The notes: a model not told the origin generated them from the letters alone. A stretch of 42,801 nucleotides of DNA from an uncultured Bacilli bacterium (GCA_944358415.1 CALVRA010000009.1:1-42801), one strand, 5' to 3'; shown: positions 6,606-15,526, counted from the first letter of the stretch. Made by a program: numbers and translations.

Positions 6606-8230
6606 ACTCTCTCATTCATTCTATTCTTTCCAAGTAACCTCATAATCTCATATAAATCAGGAGTATTAGACTTACTAGTTAAACTAACTCTTATAACTGT
6701 ACTAAAATCCGCAATACTTCCTTTATAATTATCAGGATTTTCTTTATATTCTCTCATTTCACCTGCATATCCAAGCTCCATAGCTGCTTTTTTCATATTA
6801 CTAAACCAAGTATCCTTATCATCATTTATATCATAATATTTATTTAAATAAATATCTAATATATTTTTAATATCATTTTTATCAGTAATCTTTTGAAATT
6901 CATATTCTTTAGGTTCAAATAATTCATCATACATATACCAAATTTGATTTTTTACATCGCCAAAATATCCAATATCCTTACGAGGCTTTTTCTGCTCTCT
7001 TTCAATGTTAAATATTTTAGTAGAATAATCTTTATATTTTTCTAAAAGTAAAGCAAAATCTTTATCATACATTCTTGCCCACTCAAGCGTCATATCATAA
7101 ACTTCACTTGCCTTTAGCGTACTAATATAATTTTTAGAAATATTCATAAGCTTATCATGATCAAATAAACTTCCGCCAACTGGCATCTTTTTAAAATCTA
7201 AAACAAACTCTGAAACATCCTTATCCTTATTTTGATTCATCCACATTTCAAAATTAGAATTCGCCACAGTTTCTAAATAAAGCATAACCGCTTTATTAGG
7301 AATACCTTTCTCATGATAATAACTAATAGCAGCCTCTGGATCTTTTCTCTTACTGAGCTTCCTTTTAGTTCCATTATCTTCAATAGTAATTGGCGAAATA
7401 TGCGCATATTTAGGAACTTTAAACCCTAAATATTCAAATAACTGAACATGCACAGGAACTGAAGAAAGCCACTCATCACCTCTAATAACATGTGTTGTTC
7501 TCATCAAATGATCATCAACCGCATGAGCAAAATGATATGTTGGAAGTCCATCAGATTTAATAATAACAATATCTTGATCATTTTCAGGTAATTCTATTTT
7601 ACCCTTAATTTCATCTTTAAATTTAAATCTATGGTTAAAATTACCTTTAGACTTTAATCTAATAATATATTTTTCACCATTCTCAATTTTTTCAATCACT
7701 TCTTCCATAGTTAAACTACGGCATCTTGCATAATAACCATAATAACCTATTCTCTCTTTATGTTTTTCTTGTCTTTCTCTATCTTCCTTTAAACTTTCCT
7801 GCGAGCAAAAACAAGGATAAGCCTTATCTTCAATAATTAATTTTTTTGCAAAAGCTTTATAAATATCTTCCCTTTCACTTTGAGTATAAGGACCATATTC
7901 TCCTTTATCACCATCAATAGTAACACCCTCATCAAAAATAATATCAAAATTAGCTAAATCATTAATAATTTTAGAAGTCCCATCCTCAATACTCCTTTTT
8001 TGATCAGTATCCTCTATTCTTAAAAAGAAAACACCATTACTTTGATTAGCCATTTTCATAGAAATAAAAGCCGCATATAAAGCTCCTAAATGAACAAACC
8101 CTGTTGGACTAGGTGCATATCTTGTTACCATTGCTTTATCATCTAAATTTCTATTTGGATATAACTTTTCATAATATTCAAAATCATGCTTTGTTTTTAA
8201 TAATCTATCTGCATACTCTTTTCTATCCAT
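6590..8230 (-). CDS. gltX: glutamyl-tRNA synthetase
   Basis: The 546-residue class I synthetase has RYAPSPTGFVHLGAL with the HIGH-type motif HLGA at 47-50, and the KMSKS-type loop KRKLSKRKDP at 289-298. RIEDTD at 71-76 and GDEWLSS at 251-257 are typical of GluRS. It charges tRNA-Glu in the cytoplasm. At 546 residues it is longer than the usual 460-500, with the extra length mainly in the C-terminal half. Cys140, Cys142 and Cys170 could form part of a zinc site like that in some GluRS proteins. No GatCAB genes are here, so discrimination between tRNA-Glu and tRNA-Gln cannot be judged. It is monocistronic, with a terminator overlapping its stop. Confidence 0.95.
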   Translation of the reverse strand: MDRKEYADRLLKTKHDFEYYEKLYPNRNLDDKAMVTRYAPSPTGFVHLGALYAAFISMKMANQSNGVFFLRIEDTDQKRSIEDGTSKIINDLANFDIIFDEGVTIDGDKGEYGPYTQSEREDIYKAFAKKLIIEDKAYPCFCSQESLKEDRERQEKHKERIGYYGYYARCRSLTMEEVIEKIENGEKYIIRLKSKGNFNHRFKFKDEIKGKIELPENDQDIVIIKSDGLPTYHFAHAVDDHLMRTTHVIRGDEWLSSVPVHVQLFEYLGFKVPKYAHISPITIEDNGTKRKLSKRKDPEAAISYYHEKGIPNKAVMLYLETVANSNFEMWMNQNKDKDVSEFVLDFKKMPVGGSLFDHDKLMNISKNYISTLKASEVYDMTLEWARMYDKDFALLLEKYKDYSTKIFNIEREQKKPRKDIGYFGDVKNQIWYMYDELFEPKEYEFQKITDKNDIKNILDIYLNKYYDINDDKDTWFSNMKKAAMELGYAGEMREYKENPDNYKGSIADFSTVIRVSLTSKSNTPDLYEIMRLLGKNRMNERVKMVL

Positions 8231-8284
8231 AATATCCCTCTTTCCTTTAATATTATCTTATAATACAAAATAAAAATCAAGCAC

Positions 8285-8316
8285 AAAAACAAAATAAGCT
8301 CATTTTTGAGCTTATT
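8285..8316 (-). terminator. terminator at end of LCP gene
   Basis: On the minus strand AATAAGCTC pairs perfectly with GAGCTTATT (9 bp, six-base loop), followed by TTGTTTTT. It overlaps the stop codon of the LCP gene. Confidence 0.8.
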
Positions 8317-10366
8317 CTGTTATTTCGGCATCTGTAGACGTATCATCAGAAGTACCACCATCTCCACCAGTACTAGAGCCACCTTGAGAACCACCTGTAG
8401 AACTTCCAGAACTAGTAGAATCACCATCTTCCTTAGGTGGTGTAGGTATTCCAGCACCATTTAAAGCATCATTTTCATCATCATTATCTTTACTACTAGA
8501 AGAACTTGAACTACTAGTAGATGGTGTCGATGTCGTATTTCCACCAGCCGTTACTGTAATTGAACTAACATCTTCAACATTAGCCCCAGATGGTACACTT
8601 TGACTTAAAACATAGCCATTTCCACCTTTCACACTAACACTTATACCATGACTAGAACAATATGATCTCACATAATCCACAGTTTTTCCAACAAAACTAG
8701 GAAGCTGTACCAAAGACCTTGAACCAGTTTCATCCGCACCAATAACTTCTTTCTCATAAGGAGTATTCACATCAAAACTAAATGATTTAATTACCTTAGT
8801 TTTTTTCTTACCTAAATTTTCTTTCATTGCATTAGAAACCGCTTTCACACTATCATCATATAAAACATAATTGTAAAGTGATAAATTAGTTCCACCGTAA
8901 TCATATATTCTTGCATCATAACCATTTAACTTTAATCTTTGAATACCTAAAACATCAGCCATATTATCCATACCACTACTCTTAGAAGCCACATCTTTAA
9001 ATACATTGTATAAAGAAAGTATTTGATCAGTAGTCATATTAGTAACCATATTATTGCTAATCGTATCTAATAATTTATAAACTGTATCTAAACTATCAAT
9101 ATCCTTAAATTTATTAAGTAACGCGGTTACAACCTCCTGTTGATGTTCTCCTCTAATAAAATCATTACTTGTATAATTTGTCCACTTAGAAGAACACATA
9201 CTAGGATTTGGATGACGATTACGTGCAAACGCTAAAGCTTGCTCACCATTTAAAGTTTGAAGTCCCTTTTCAATATAAATCGTATTCGCACCCCACTGTC
9301 TTTTACTATTTTGCTCACACAAATTATAAGGAACGTCAATTTCTACGCCACCTAACGCATCTACAAGTTGTACCACACCAGCAAAATTAATTTTAACATA
9401 ATAATCAATATTAATATCTAAGAAATTTTCAATAGTATTCATCATACATGTCTCGCCTTTCCAAGCCGCATGCGTAATCTTATTCTTACGCTCACCAGGG
9501 AAACATGCGATTGGAACATAAGAATCTCTTGGAATACTTAATATAGTCGTACTTAAAGTCTTTGGATTAAAAGTAATAACCATAAGTGAATCACCATTAA
9601 ATGACCCATTTTTAATGCCTTCCGCATCAGAATCAACACCCATAAGTAAAACTGTAAATGGCTCAGTTATTTCCTTCGCATTAGCTTCATTAACCTCATC
9701 ATTTTCTTCTTTCACTTTCTTACTTTCTGTAAGTAACACCTTAGTCTTATCCTTTATATCTTCATAACCTTCCATACTACCAAACATTACCGAATAATTA
9801 GTTGGTAAAAATATATAATTAATCTCTTCATTATATAAAGCATCTATAAGCGCAATATAACTATCATATTCTTTGGTCTTATTATCTAACTTTTGTTTTT
9901 CTAAAACCTCAAGTGGTATTTTGTATCCTTCATAACTAGTCTTATCATTTAAAATACCAATCTCTGAATCACCAATATCTTTAATACTAGAAACTTTATT
10001 ATCTTTCAAAGTAACTAGACTAGTAGAATAAGTTGTATATCCAGAAGTATCACTAACCTTAGATAAAGTATTGTAAACCTTATCTACATTATATCCAGCA
10101 AATACAGAAAGGCCTCCTATCAAAAGCATTAAAATAATAACAATAAAAAGCTTTACTTTCTTATATCTGCCTAAAAATCTAAGACTTAAAATAAACAAAA
10201 CAAAACTCAAAATTCCAAGTCCAATTGAACCAAATAATCTTAAATTATTTTCAATATTGTTAAGCTTTGATATCGAAAAAATAAAATATCCTACTCCACC
10301 AAATAAAACTAAAACACTAATTAAACATACAAAAAATAATAGTTTATGCTTAGTAAGTTTTTTCAT
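8312..10366 (-). CDS. LytR-CpsA-Psr wall-polymer ligase with PASTA-like domain
   Basis: This 684-residue protein has three N-terminal membrane helices (about 8-30, 43-63, 73-93), an accessory extracellular segment, and an LCP domain from about 235 to 400 (TVLLMGVDSD, LSIPRDSYVPI, ALAFARNRH). LCP enzymes transfer undecaprenyl-linked glycopolymers such as teichoic acids to peptidoglycan. Between about 545 and 606 there is a PASTA-like repeat (LPSFVGKTVDYVRSYCSSHG ... VLSQSVPSGANV), and then a roughly 75-residue Ser/Gly/Thr/Asp-rich tail that looks like a disordered wall-spanning segment. An LCP enzyme with a PASTA wall-binding domain is less usual. It has its own promoter and terminator. Confidence 0.88.
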   Translation of the reverse strand: MKKLTKHKLLFFVCLISVLVLFGGVGYFIFSISKLNNIENNLRLFGSIGLGILSFVLFILSLRFLGRYKKVKLFIVIILMLLIGGLSVFAGYNVDKVYNTLSKVSDTSGYTTYSTSLVTLKDNKVSSIKDIGDSEIGILNDKTSYEGYKIPLEVLEKQKLDNKTKEYDSYIALIDALYNEEINYIFLPTNYSVMFGSMEGYEDIKDKTKVLLTESKKVKEENDEVNEANAKEITEPFTVLLMGVDSDAEGIKNGSFNGDSLMVITFNPKTLSTTILSIPRDSYVPIACFPGERKNKITHAAWKGETCMMNTIENFLDINIDYYVKINFAGVVQLVDALGGVEIDVPYNLCEQNSKRQWGANTIYIEKGLQTLNGEQALAFARNRHPNPSMCSSKWTNYTSNDFIRGEHQQEVVTALLNKFKDIDSLDTVYKLLDTISNNMVTNMTTDQILSLYNVFKDVASKSSGMDNMADVLGIQRLKLNGYDARIYDYGGTNLSLYNYVLYDDSVKAVSNAMKENLGKKKTKVIKSFSFDVNTPYEKEVIGADETGSRSLVQLPSFVGKTVDYVRSYCSSHGISVSVKGGNGYVLSQSVPSGANVEDVSSITVTAGGNTTSTPSTSSSSSSSSKDNDDENDALNGAGIPTPPKEDGDSTSSGSSTGGSQGGSSTGGDGGTSDDTSTDAEITE

Positions 10367-10391
10367 ACAAATCCTCCTCGCATACTATATA

Positions 10392-10420
10392 AGTATATCC
10401 TATATTTTAAATTTTAACAA
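10392..10420 (-). promoter_or_regulatory. promoter of the LCP gene
   Basis: TTGTTA (10420-10415) and TATACT (10397-10392) on the minus strand, 17 bases apart, 26 bases before the start codon, which is preceded by GAGGAGG. Confidence 0.6.
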
Positions 10421-10485
10421 GACCTGCATAAAATATTTTCCCCAATTTGAACAAAATAAATACAAAAATTGACAAACTTTTTTAA

Positions 10486-10515
10486 TAAATTAAAAACCGC
10501 CAAAATATAGCGGTT
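10486..10515 (-). terminator. terminator after tRNA-Cys
   Basis: On the minus strand AACCGC pairs with GCGGTT across a nine-base loop and is followed by TTTAATTT. It lies 11 bases after the 3' end of the tRNA. Confidence 0.7.
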
Positions 10516-10525
10516 CTTTCAAAAT

Positions 10526-10599
10526 TGGAGGGCCTAGTCGGATTTGAACCAACGATCAGGGAGTTGCAGTCCCATGCCTTACCACTTGGCTATAGACCC
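10526..10599 (-). tRNA. tRNA-Cys (GCA)
   Basis: A 74-base cloverleaf including an encoded CCA. The acceptor stem is GGGTCTA/TAGGCCC with one G-U pair. The D arm is GCC-AAGTGGTAA-GGC, the anticodon loop CTGCAAC with anticodon GCA, and the T loop GTTCAAATC. The discriminator base is T (U73), as expected for tRNA-Cys. It is the only tRNA I can find in the window and is preceded by an unassigned structured region. Confidence 0.96.
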
Positions 10600-10609
10600 A
10601 GTCAAAAGG

Positions 10610-10843
10610 TTGAATTGTAAGAGAATTACTAGAAATTTTATTAAAAATTTCACCGGTTTCAACCAGACCGAAGTACTTGTGCGTCATTTATATAAATGAC
10701 TAAAATGCAACAGCACGTACTATAAAAACAGGCAAAGTAAAATTTTCTACAGCACGTGCTAAGCAATATCATTTTATTATATTTTAATTATCTTGTCAAT
10801 AATTGTCGAATTTTTTTGAGTAAAAAATTCTCTTATCATTCAA
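10610..10843 (-). ncRNA. candidate structured RNA upstream of tRNA-Cys
   Basis: There is no reading frame of note in this stretch between pheT and tRNA-Cys. It is bounded by 18-base inverted repeats (10610-10627 and 10826-10843; 16 of 18 complementary). Inside, on the minus strand, AGTACGTGC can pair with GCACAAGTACT (one bulge) around a perfect 18-base palindrome centred on TATA (10683-10700). CTGGT/ACCGG and GAAATTTT/AAAATTTC form further hairpins. A direct repeat ACAGCACGT occurs at 10710 and 10749 (plus strand). Promoter-like TTGACA-N17-TAAAAT (10799-10771) would start an RNA near 10764 reading into the tRNA. I could not match it to 6S, SRP, RNase P, tmRNA or a known riboswitch. Confidence 0.4.
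10771..10799 (-). promoter_or_regulatory. promoter for tRNA-Cys / upstream RNA
   Basis: TTGACA (10799-10794) and TAAAAT (10776-10771) on the minus strand, 17 bases apart, pointing at tRNA-Cys. The tRNA begins about 165 bases further on, so a long leader is implied. Confidence 0.55.
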
Positions 10844-10872
10844 AATATATGTCAATTCAATAATAATTATAC

Positions 10873-13245
10873 TTATTTATTTCTAAGTTCCGCACCAAGT
10901 TCTTTAGAGACCTTATCAATTATATTATTAAAAACTTCCATAACTTCATCTTCACTAAGCGTCTTAGATTCTGATGAAAAAGTAAGTGAATAAGCTAAAG
11001 ATTTTTTACCTTCTAAAACATTCTCACCCTCATAAACATCAAATAGCCTAACATCGCTCAAAAGTCTGCCACCAGATTTTTTAATAGCATTCATAACCTC
11101 TAAAGAAGTTATACCCTTATCCACAATAAACGCCATATCTTTAACAATCTCTGGATATTTTAAAGCTTCCTTAAACTTAATTGGCTTAACCTTACTCATC
11201 AAAGCCTCCAAAGAAAGCTCAGCTACAAACACATCATCTTTACTAACTGATGGATGTACCTTACCAATTATACCTATCATCTTTCTATCAAGCATAATCT
11301 TCGCACAAATTCCAGGATGTAAATCAGTTAATGTAGCCTTTTCAAAAGTATATCTGTTCTTAAATCCTAAATAATCCAAAACATTTTGAACAATACCTTT
11401 TACTAAATAAAAATCTACCGGAATATTAAGATTCTGCCATTTACTCAAAATATAATTTCCTTCCATCAAAATAGAAATCTTACTTTCCTCATTATAATCC
11501 GCATCATAAGTCTTAGAAATCTCATAAATCATAACATCACTAACCTTATGTGCACGATTATATTCATAAATCTTAAGTAATGATGGAATCAAAGTAGTTC
11601 TAAGTACTGATTTATCCACACTCATTGGCTTAGGTAAATTAATCTGCTTTTTATCCTCATACTTAAAGCTATCGGCCATATTAGGTGACACTAAAGTATA
11701 ACTCTTAACCTCATTTAAACCTAAACTACGAAGCCTTTTAGAAATAATCTTACGATATTTTATATCAGATGCATACTCACCTTTTTTAATAGGTACATTT
11801 GGTAACGTTGACTTCAAATTATGATAACCATAAAGTCTGCCAACCTCTTCCGCAATATCATTCACATAAGGATCAATATCAAGTCTCCTTGGTGGAATAA
11901 CCACCTCAAACTCTCCATTATTATATTCAAACGGAAAACCTAAACGATTAAGCTCTATCTTAACATCATCATCAGAAATTTGAATTCCAAGTAACGCATT
12001 AATCTCAGATGATTTAAAATTCACTTTCTTTACTGTCTTATCCATTTTATCATGTTTAACAGTTCCTGATAAAACCGTCGCTCCTGCATATTTTTCAAGT
12101 AAATGACAAGCCCTTTCAATCGCCTTTAAAGTATATTCATAACTAAGTCCCTTACCATATCTAATAGAAGCCTCACTTCTCAAATCAAGTCTGTTAGAAG
12201 TATTTCTAATACTAACCCCATCAAATATCGCACTTTCAATTAAAATAGACTTAGTATCTGAAGTAACCTCAGTATTTTCACCACCCATTACTCCAGCAAT
12301 ACAAACTGGTTTATCACCATCAGTAATAACAATATCGTTACTACTTAAAACCCTTTTTTTACCATCTAAAGTTGTAATCTCTTCATTCTCTAAAGCATCT
12401 CTAACTAAAATTTTCTCACCTAAAGCATCTTTGTCAAAAAAGTGAAGTGGCTGACCATACTCAAGCATCACATAATTTGAAATGTCCACAACATTGTTAA
12501 TAGACCTCATACCATAAGCCGTAAGTCTCCTTTTAATAAACTCTGGTGACTCACCTATCTTAACACCAGTAACCATCTTAGCTAAATAATAAGGACATTT
12601 ATCCGTTTCAACCTTCAAATTAAAATGATTTTTAATATCATCTTTAATAGGACTTGTCTTATCATCTGGTAAAACAACTGGCCTATTTAAAATTGCTCCA
12701 ATCTCATAAGCAAAACCAATATGATAATAACAATCATTATTACGGTGTTTATGAATATCAAGTTCATATAAAGTATCATCTAAATTAAGATACTTCATCG
12801 CATCCATACCAACCTTTGCCTTACTACTGACCTCATAAATACCCTTGCTATAAGTCTCATCATTTTTTTCTTCCAACCCAAGCTCATAAAGCGCACAAAG
12901 CATACCATTAGACTCTACTCCTCTAATCTTACTTTTCTTAATCTCAAAATTACCAGGTAAAACTGCTCCAGGTAAAGCCACAATAACTTTAAGACCTTTT
13001 CTAACGTTAGGAGCTCCACAAACAATCTGTAAATTCTGATTTCCCACATCAACTTGACATACATGTAAATGATCAGAATCAGGATGCATCTCGCATTCTA
13101 AAACCTCACCAATTACCAAATTATCAATATGATTAGTAATAACCTTTTCAATATTAATGCCAGCTTTCGTTATCTTAACCGCAAGCTCTTTTAAATCTTG
13201 ATCAGAAATATCAATATAATCTTTAACCCACTCTAAATCTATCAT
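10873..13245 (-). CDS. pheT: phenylalanyl-tRNA synthetase beta chain
   Basis: This 790-residue protein has the full bacterial PheT layout: an N-terminal tRNA-binding EMAP-like domain (about 39-150, VGNQNLQIVCGAPNVRKG), B3/B4 editing region (about 205-385), B5 and the inactive core domain (about 400-680), and a C-terminal anticodon-binding domain (about 695-788). It pairs with PheS as an alpha2-beta2 enzyme that charges tRNA-Phe and edits mis-charged tyrosine. Its start overlaps the pheS stop (TAATG). The order pheS-pheT under a T-box is standard for Bacillota. Confidence 0.96.
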   Translation of the reverse strand: MIDLEWVKDYIDISDQDLKELAVKITKAGINIEKVITNHIDNLVIGEVLECEMHPDSDHLHVCQVDVGNQNLQIVCGAPNVRKGLKVIVALPGAVLPGNFEIKKSKIRGVESNGMLCALYELGLEEKNDETYSKGIYEVSSKAKVGMDAMKYLNLDDTLYELDIHKHRNNDCYYHIGFAYEIGAILNRPVVLPDDKTSPIKDDIKNHFNLKVETDKCPYYLAKMVTGVKIGESPEFIKRRLTAYGMRSINNVVDISNYVMLEYGQPLHFFDKDALGEKILVRDALENEEITTLDGKKRVLSSNDIVITDGDKPVCIAGVMGGENTEVTSDTKSILIESAIFDGVSIRNTSNRLDLRSEASIRYGKGLSYEYTLKAIERACHLLEKYAGATVLSGTVKHDKMDKTVKKVNFKSSEINALLGIQISDDDVKIELNRLGFPFEYNNGEFEVVIPPRRLDIDPYVNDIAEEVGRLYGYHNLKSTLPNVPIKKGEYASDIKYRKIISKRLRSLGLNEVKSYTLVSPNMADSFKYEDKKQINLPKPMSVDKSVLRTTLIPSLLKIYEYNRAHKVSDVMIYEISKTYDADYNEESKISILMEGNYILSKWQNLNIPVDFYLVKGIVQNVLDYLGFKNRYTFEKATLTDLHPGICAKIMLDRKMIGIIGKVHPSVSKDDVFVAELSLEALMSKVKPIKFKEALKYPEIVKDMAFIVDKGITSLEVMNAIKKSGGRLLSDVRLFDVYEGENVLEGKKSLAYSLTFSSESKTLSEDEVMEVFNNIIDKVSKELGAELRNK

Positions 13246-14285
13246 TAATTGGCCTCCTTTCTATCAAATACTTTACTTTCTCTTAAATCATTCGTATAAA
13301 ATACCCTTAAATCATTAATACCATATTTAATCATAGCTAACCTCTCTGCTCCAAAGCCAAACGCAAAACCAGACCACTCTTTAGGATTATAGCCACAATT
13401 CTCTAAAACCTTCGGATGTACCATTCCTCCACCAGCTACCGTAATATAACCAGTATTCTTACAAATATTACATCCCTTTCCCTTACAATGATGACAACTA
13501 ATATCCATCTCTACAGAAGGTTCCGTAAAAGGATAATAACTAGGTCTAAATCTTGTTTCACAATCTTCACCAAATAAATGTTTTGCAATCACATCAAAAG
13601 TTCCCTTTAAATCAGATAAACTAATATTTTTATCAACAAGCAAACCCTCTATCTGCATAAACTGATGAGAATGTGTCGCATCATCATCATCCCTTCTATA
13701 AGTTTTACCAGGACAAATCATTCTAATTGGAACTTTTCCTCCTCCAGCAAGCATGCATCTAATTTGAACTGGTGAAGTTTGACTTCGTAAAAGTAACTCC
13801 TCACCCTCAATATAAAACGTATCTTGTGCATCTCTAGCTGGATGTCCCTTAGGTAAATTAAGCATTTCAAAATTATACTTATCCTTTTCAACCTCCGGAC
13901 CATCAATCACATCAAATCCCATTGAAAGAAGTAACTCTTCTACATCCTCAATCATTTTCTCTAAAATACTTGGTGCCCCAAGCTTAATTTCCATTGCTGG
14001 AAGCGTAATATCAATACTCTCATTTTGTAATTTTTCATTTAATAACTTTACTTCTATTTCTTCTTTTTTACTATCGATAAGTTCATTAACCGAAACCTTG
14101 ACATTATTAATCAAAGCTCCAAAAGACTTCTTATCCTCATCACTAAGTTCCCTCATTTTGGCATATAAAGATGTAATAACACCTTTCTTCCCCAAATAAT
14201 GAGCCTTAACCTCACTTAAATCGTGTAAAGAAGAAACACCTTCTAAATCTTTTTTTAAATTACTTAAAATTTCCTCTAATTCCAA
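13245..14285 (-). CDS. pheS: phenylalanyl-tRNA synthetase alpha chain
   Basis: The 346-residue catalytic subunit has class II motif 2 (FRPSYYPFTEPSVEMDI) and motif 3 (GFAFGFGAERLAMIKYG). The coiled N-terminal arm (MELEEILSNLKKD) binds tRNA. A CHHC...CNIC pair of CxxC knuckles lies after motif 2, a potential zinc site known in some PheS proteins. The start is TTG at 14285, six bases after AGGAGGG. The longer frame beginning at ATG 14315 would start inside the T-box terminator hairpin and so is not used. Expression should rise when uncharged tRNA-Phe binds the leader. Confidence 0.95.
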   Translation of the reverse strand: MELEEILSNLKKDLEGVSSLHDLSEVKAHYLGKKGVITSLYAKMRELSDEDKKSFGALINNVKVSVNELIDSKKEEIEVKLLNEKLQNESIDITLPAMEIKLGAPSILEKMIEDVEELLLSMGFDVIDGPEVEKDKYNFEMLNLPKGHPARDAQDTFYIEGEELLLRSQTSPVQIRCMLAGGGKVPIRMICPGKTYRRDDDDATHSHQFMQIEGLLVDKNISLSDLKGTFDVIAKHLFGEDCETRFRPSYYPFTEPSVEMDISCHHCKGKGCNICKNTGYITVAGGGMVHPKVLENCGYNPKEWSGFAFGFGAERLAMIKYGINDLRVFYTNDLRESKVFDRKEAN

Positions 14286-14302
14286 AAAAATCCCTCCTAA
14301 CA

Positions 14303-14520
14303 AAAAAATCACCATCCAATAAGGACGTGATTAACGTGGTACCACCTTAATTCGTAAGTAAAACTTACCTCAAAAACTATAACGCGTTACCGATATGTCT
14401 TTGCACACATAGCTCCTAAGGTGAATTCATAAAAGATTATTACTAGTTTCCACCAACCACTAGCTCTCTACAAATAATTACTTTTACTACTACGTCTTAA
14501 TCATCGCTTTTCAAATTACA
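14303..14520 (-). promoter_or_regulatory. T-box leader, phenylalanine-specific
   Basis: Minus-strand leader of pheST. It has AGAGAG followed by GGTTGGTG in stem I, specifier codon TTC (14425-14423) in the context GAATTCACC, and the T-box AAGGTGGTACCACG (14348-14335) that pairs with the tRNA acceptor end. The terminator hairpin ATCAC...GTGAT with TCC/GGA (14331-14308) is followed by seven T. Specifier TTC matches the downstream Phe enzyme. Confidence 0.93.
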
Positions 14521-14526
14521 GTATCA

Positions 14527-14554
14527 ATTATAACACATTTTTCTAAAAACACAA
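14527..14554 (-). promoter_or_regulatory. promoter of T-box-pheST
   Basis: TTGTGT (14554-14549) and TATAAT (14532-14527) on the minus strand with 16 bases between, just before the T-box leader. Confidence 0.55.
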
Positions 14555-14556
14555 AG

Positions 14557-14579
14557 AAAAAAACACTAACTAAGTGTTT
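14557..14579 (-). terminator. terminator after the 85-residue protein gene
   Basis: On the minus strand AAACACT pairs with AGTGTTT across a five-base loop and is followed by TTTTC. It overlaps the stop codon at 14566. Confidence 0.65.
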
Positions 14580-14823
14580 TCCCATTACTAACTACATTTT
14601 GAGCCTGATAGTCTTGAACTACCATCTTTAAACTTTCTAAAGTTCCAGGCTCCACTTTCTGCCCCAGTGGTAAATAAAACTTTTCCGCATAAATATTTTC
14701 TACACCAACACTAGGAAATGCCGTAAACATCTTCTCCTGCATATCAAATACATGTGAAGTTCCGCCATGTTTTCTATTTTCATAATTACTATTCATATCA
14801 TTAATAATATCAGCTAATACCAT
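14566..14823 (-). CDS. small protein of unknown function
   Basis: The 85-residue soluble protein begins MVLADIINDMNSNYENRKHG and ends QNVVSNGKTLS. There is no signal peptide, membrane helix or motif that I recognise. Its start overlaps the stop of the pseudo-metallopeptidase gene (TAATG), so the two are co-translated, and it is closed by its own terminator. The tight coupling suggests that the two proteins act together, perhaps as a complex (inference). Confidence 0.6.
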   Translation of the reverse strand: MVLADIINDMNSNYENRKHGGTSHVFDMQEKMFTAFPSVGVENIYAEKFYLPLGQKVEPGTLESLKMVVQDYQAQNVVSNGKTLS

Positions 14824-15356
14824 TATTTTACCTCCGCTTCTGCCATAGCCCTTACAACCATTTGGCTATCATTTTTAAAATAAGCATCGAATAAAACATC
14901 ATTGCCAATAACCTTACTGATTAAATTAGTCATAATAATCTCATCAGTAAAGAAATTATTATCCACATCACCAACTAAATTATTCGTAAGAATTTCAGTA
15001 TATCCCTCATTTAATGCTAAAAGTGAATCATTATCATCATTAAAACCATAATGGTTATCCTTAGATGTAATCACTCCAAGCAAACTGTGCATAAGCCAGT
15101 GCCTCGCATCTGCCTCGGTAATAAGTCCGTAATTAATAGCTATTTCATTATTATGAGGAATGTACTTACAAGGCATTTTTACTAAGTACATACTCTCTCT
15201 TTTTATCTTTAAAGTCTTAAGTCTCTCTTTCAAAGTCGTCAAATCAATATCCTTAAATATTTCGTGAAAAATTGTAATAAGTTCTAAAAGATTATCTTTA
15301 ACCTCTATAGTTAAATTTTCATTACCATCTAATATGACTTTGATTTCTTCCATCAT
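14823..15356 (-). CDS. metallopeptidase-like protein lacking the catalytic Glu
   Basis: This 177-residue protein has ADARHWLMHSLLG (H86, H90), where a zinc peptidase would have HExxH; the catalytic Glu is replaced by Trp87. A downstream LNEGYTE (115-121) looks like the third-ligand helix of gluzincin-type peptidases, where NEGxTE is common. It could therefore bind zinc without cleaving, or be a degenerate relative. The spacing of about 27 residues between the two motifs is plausible. There is no signal peptide. An extended -10 promoter lies directly upstream and AGGTGG precedes the ATG. The family assignment is from motif memory only. Confidence 0.55.
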   Translation of the reverse strand: MMEEIKVILDGNENLTIEVKDNLLELITIFHEIFKDIDLTTLKERLKTLKIKRESMYLVKMPCKYIPHNNEIAINYGLITEADARHWLMHSLLGVITSKDNHYGFNDDNDSLLALNEGYTEILTNNLVGDVDNNFFTDEIIMTNLISKVIGNDVLFDAYFKNDSQMVVRAMAEAEVK

Positions 15357-15376
15357 AACTTAACCACCTGATTTGT

Positions 15377-15385
15377 ATTATATCA
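15377..15385 (-). promoter_or_regulatory. extended -10 promoter of the 177-residue protein gene
   Basis: TGATATAAT on the minus strand (TATAAT 15382-15377). No clear -35 is seen. The start site would lie only a few bases before the Shine-Dalgarno AGGTGG. Confidence 0.5.
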
Positions 15386-15497
15386 CACACAAAAGCAAAA
15401 GTATACATTTTTTCCACTTTTTTTTGACATTTGTTATACACTTTTATTTTAATAAACATGCAAAACTCCTTATATTATAATACTTTGCACACTTTTA

Positions 15498-15526
15498 TTG
15501 CCTAATTTTATAAATTGTTATATAAT
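15498..15526 (+). promoter_or_regulatory. promoter of the D-aspartate operon
   Basis: TTGCCT (15498-15503) and TATAAT (15521-15526), 17 bases apart. Transcription would start near 15533, inside a GTGGAAA dyad. Confidence 0.6.

Noticed and set aside
10610-10843. 6S, SRP, RNase P RNA or tmRNA
   Set aside because: None of the conserved cores (SRP GGAAGCAGCC, RNase P GAGGAAAGTCC, tmRNA tRNA-like end) is present; 6S cannot be tested by eye.
14286-14315. Upstream ATG start for pheS
   Set aside because: It lies inside the T-box terminator hairpin; TTG 14285 has the proper ribosome binding site.
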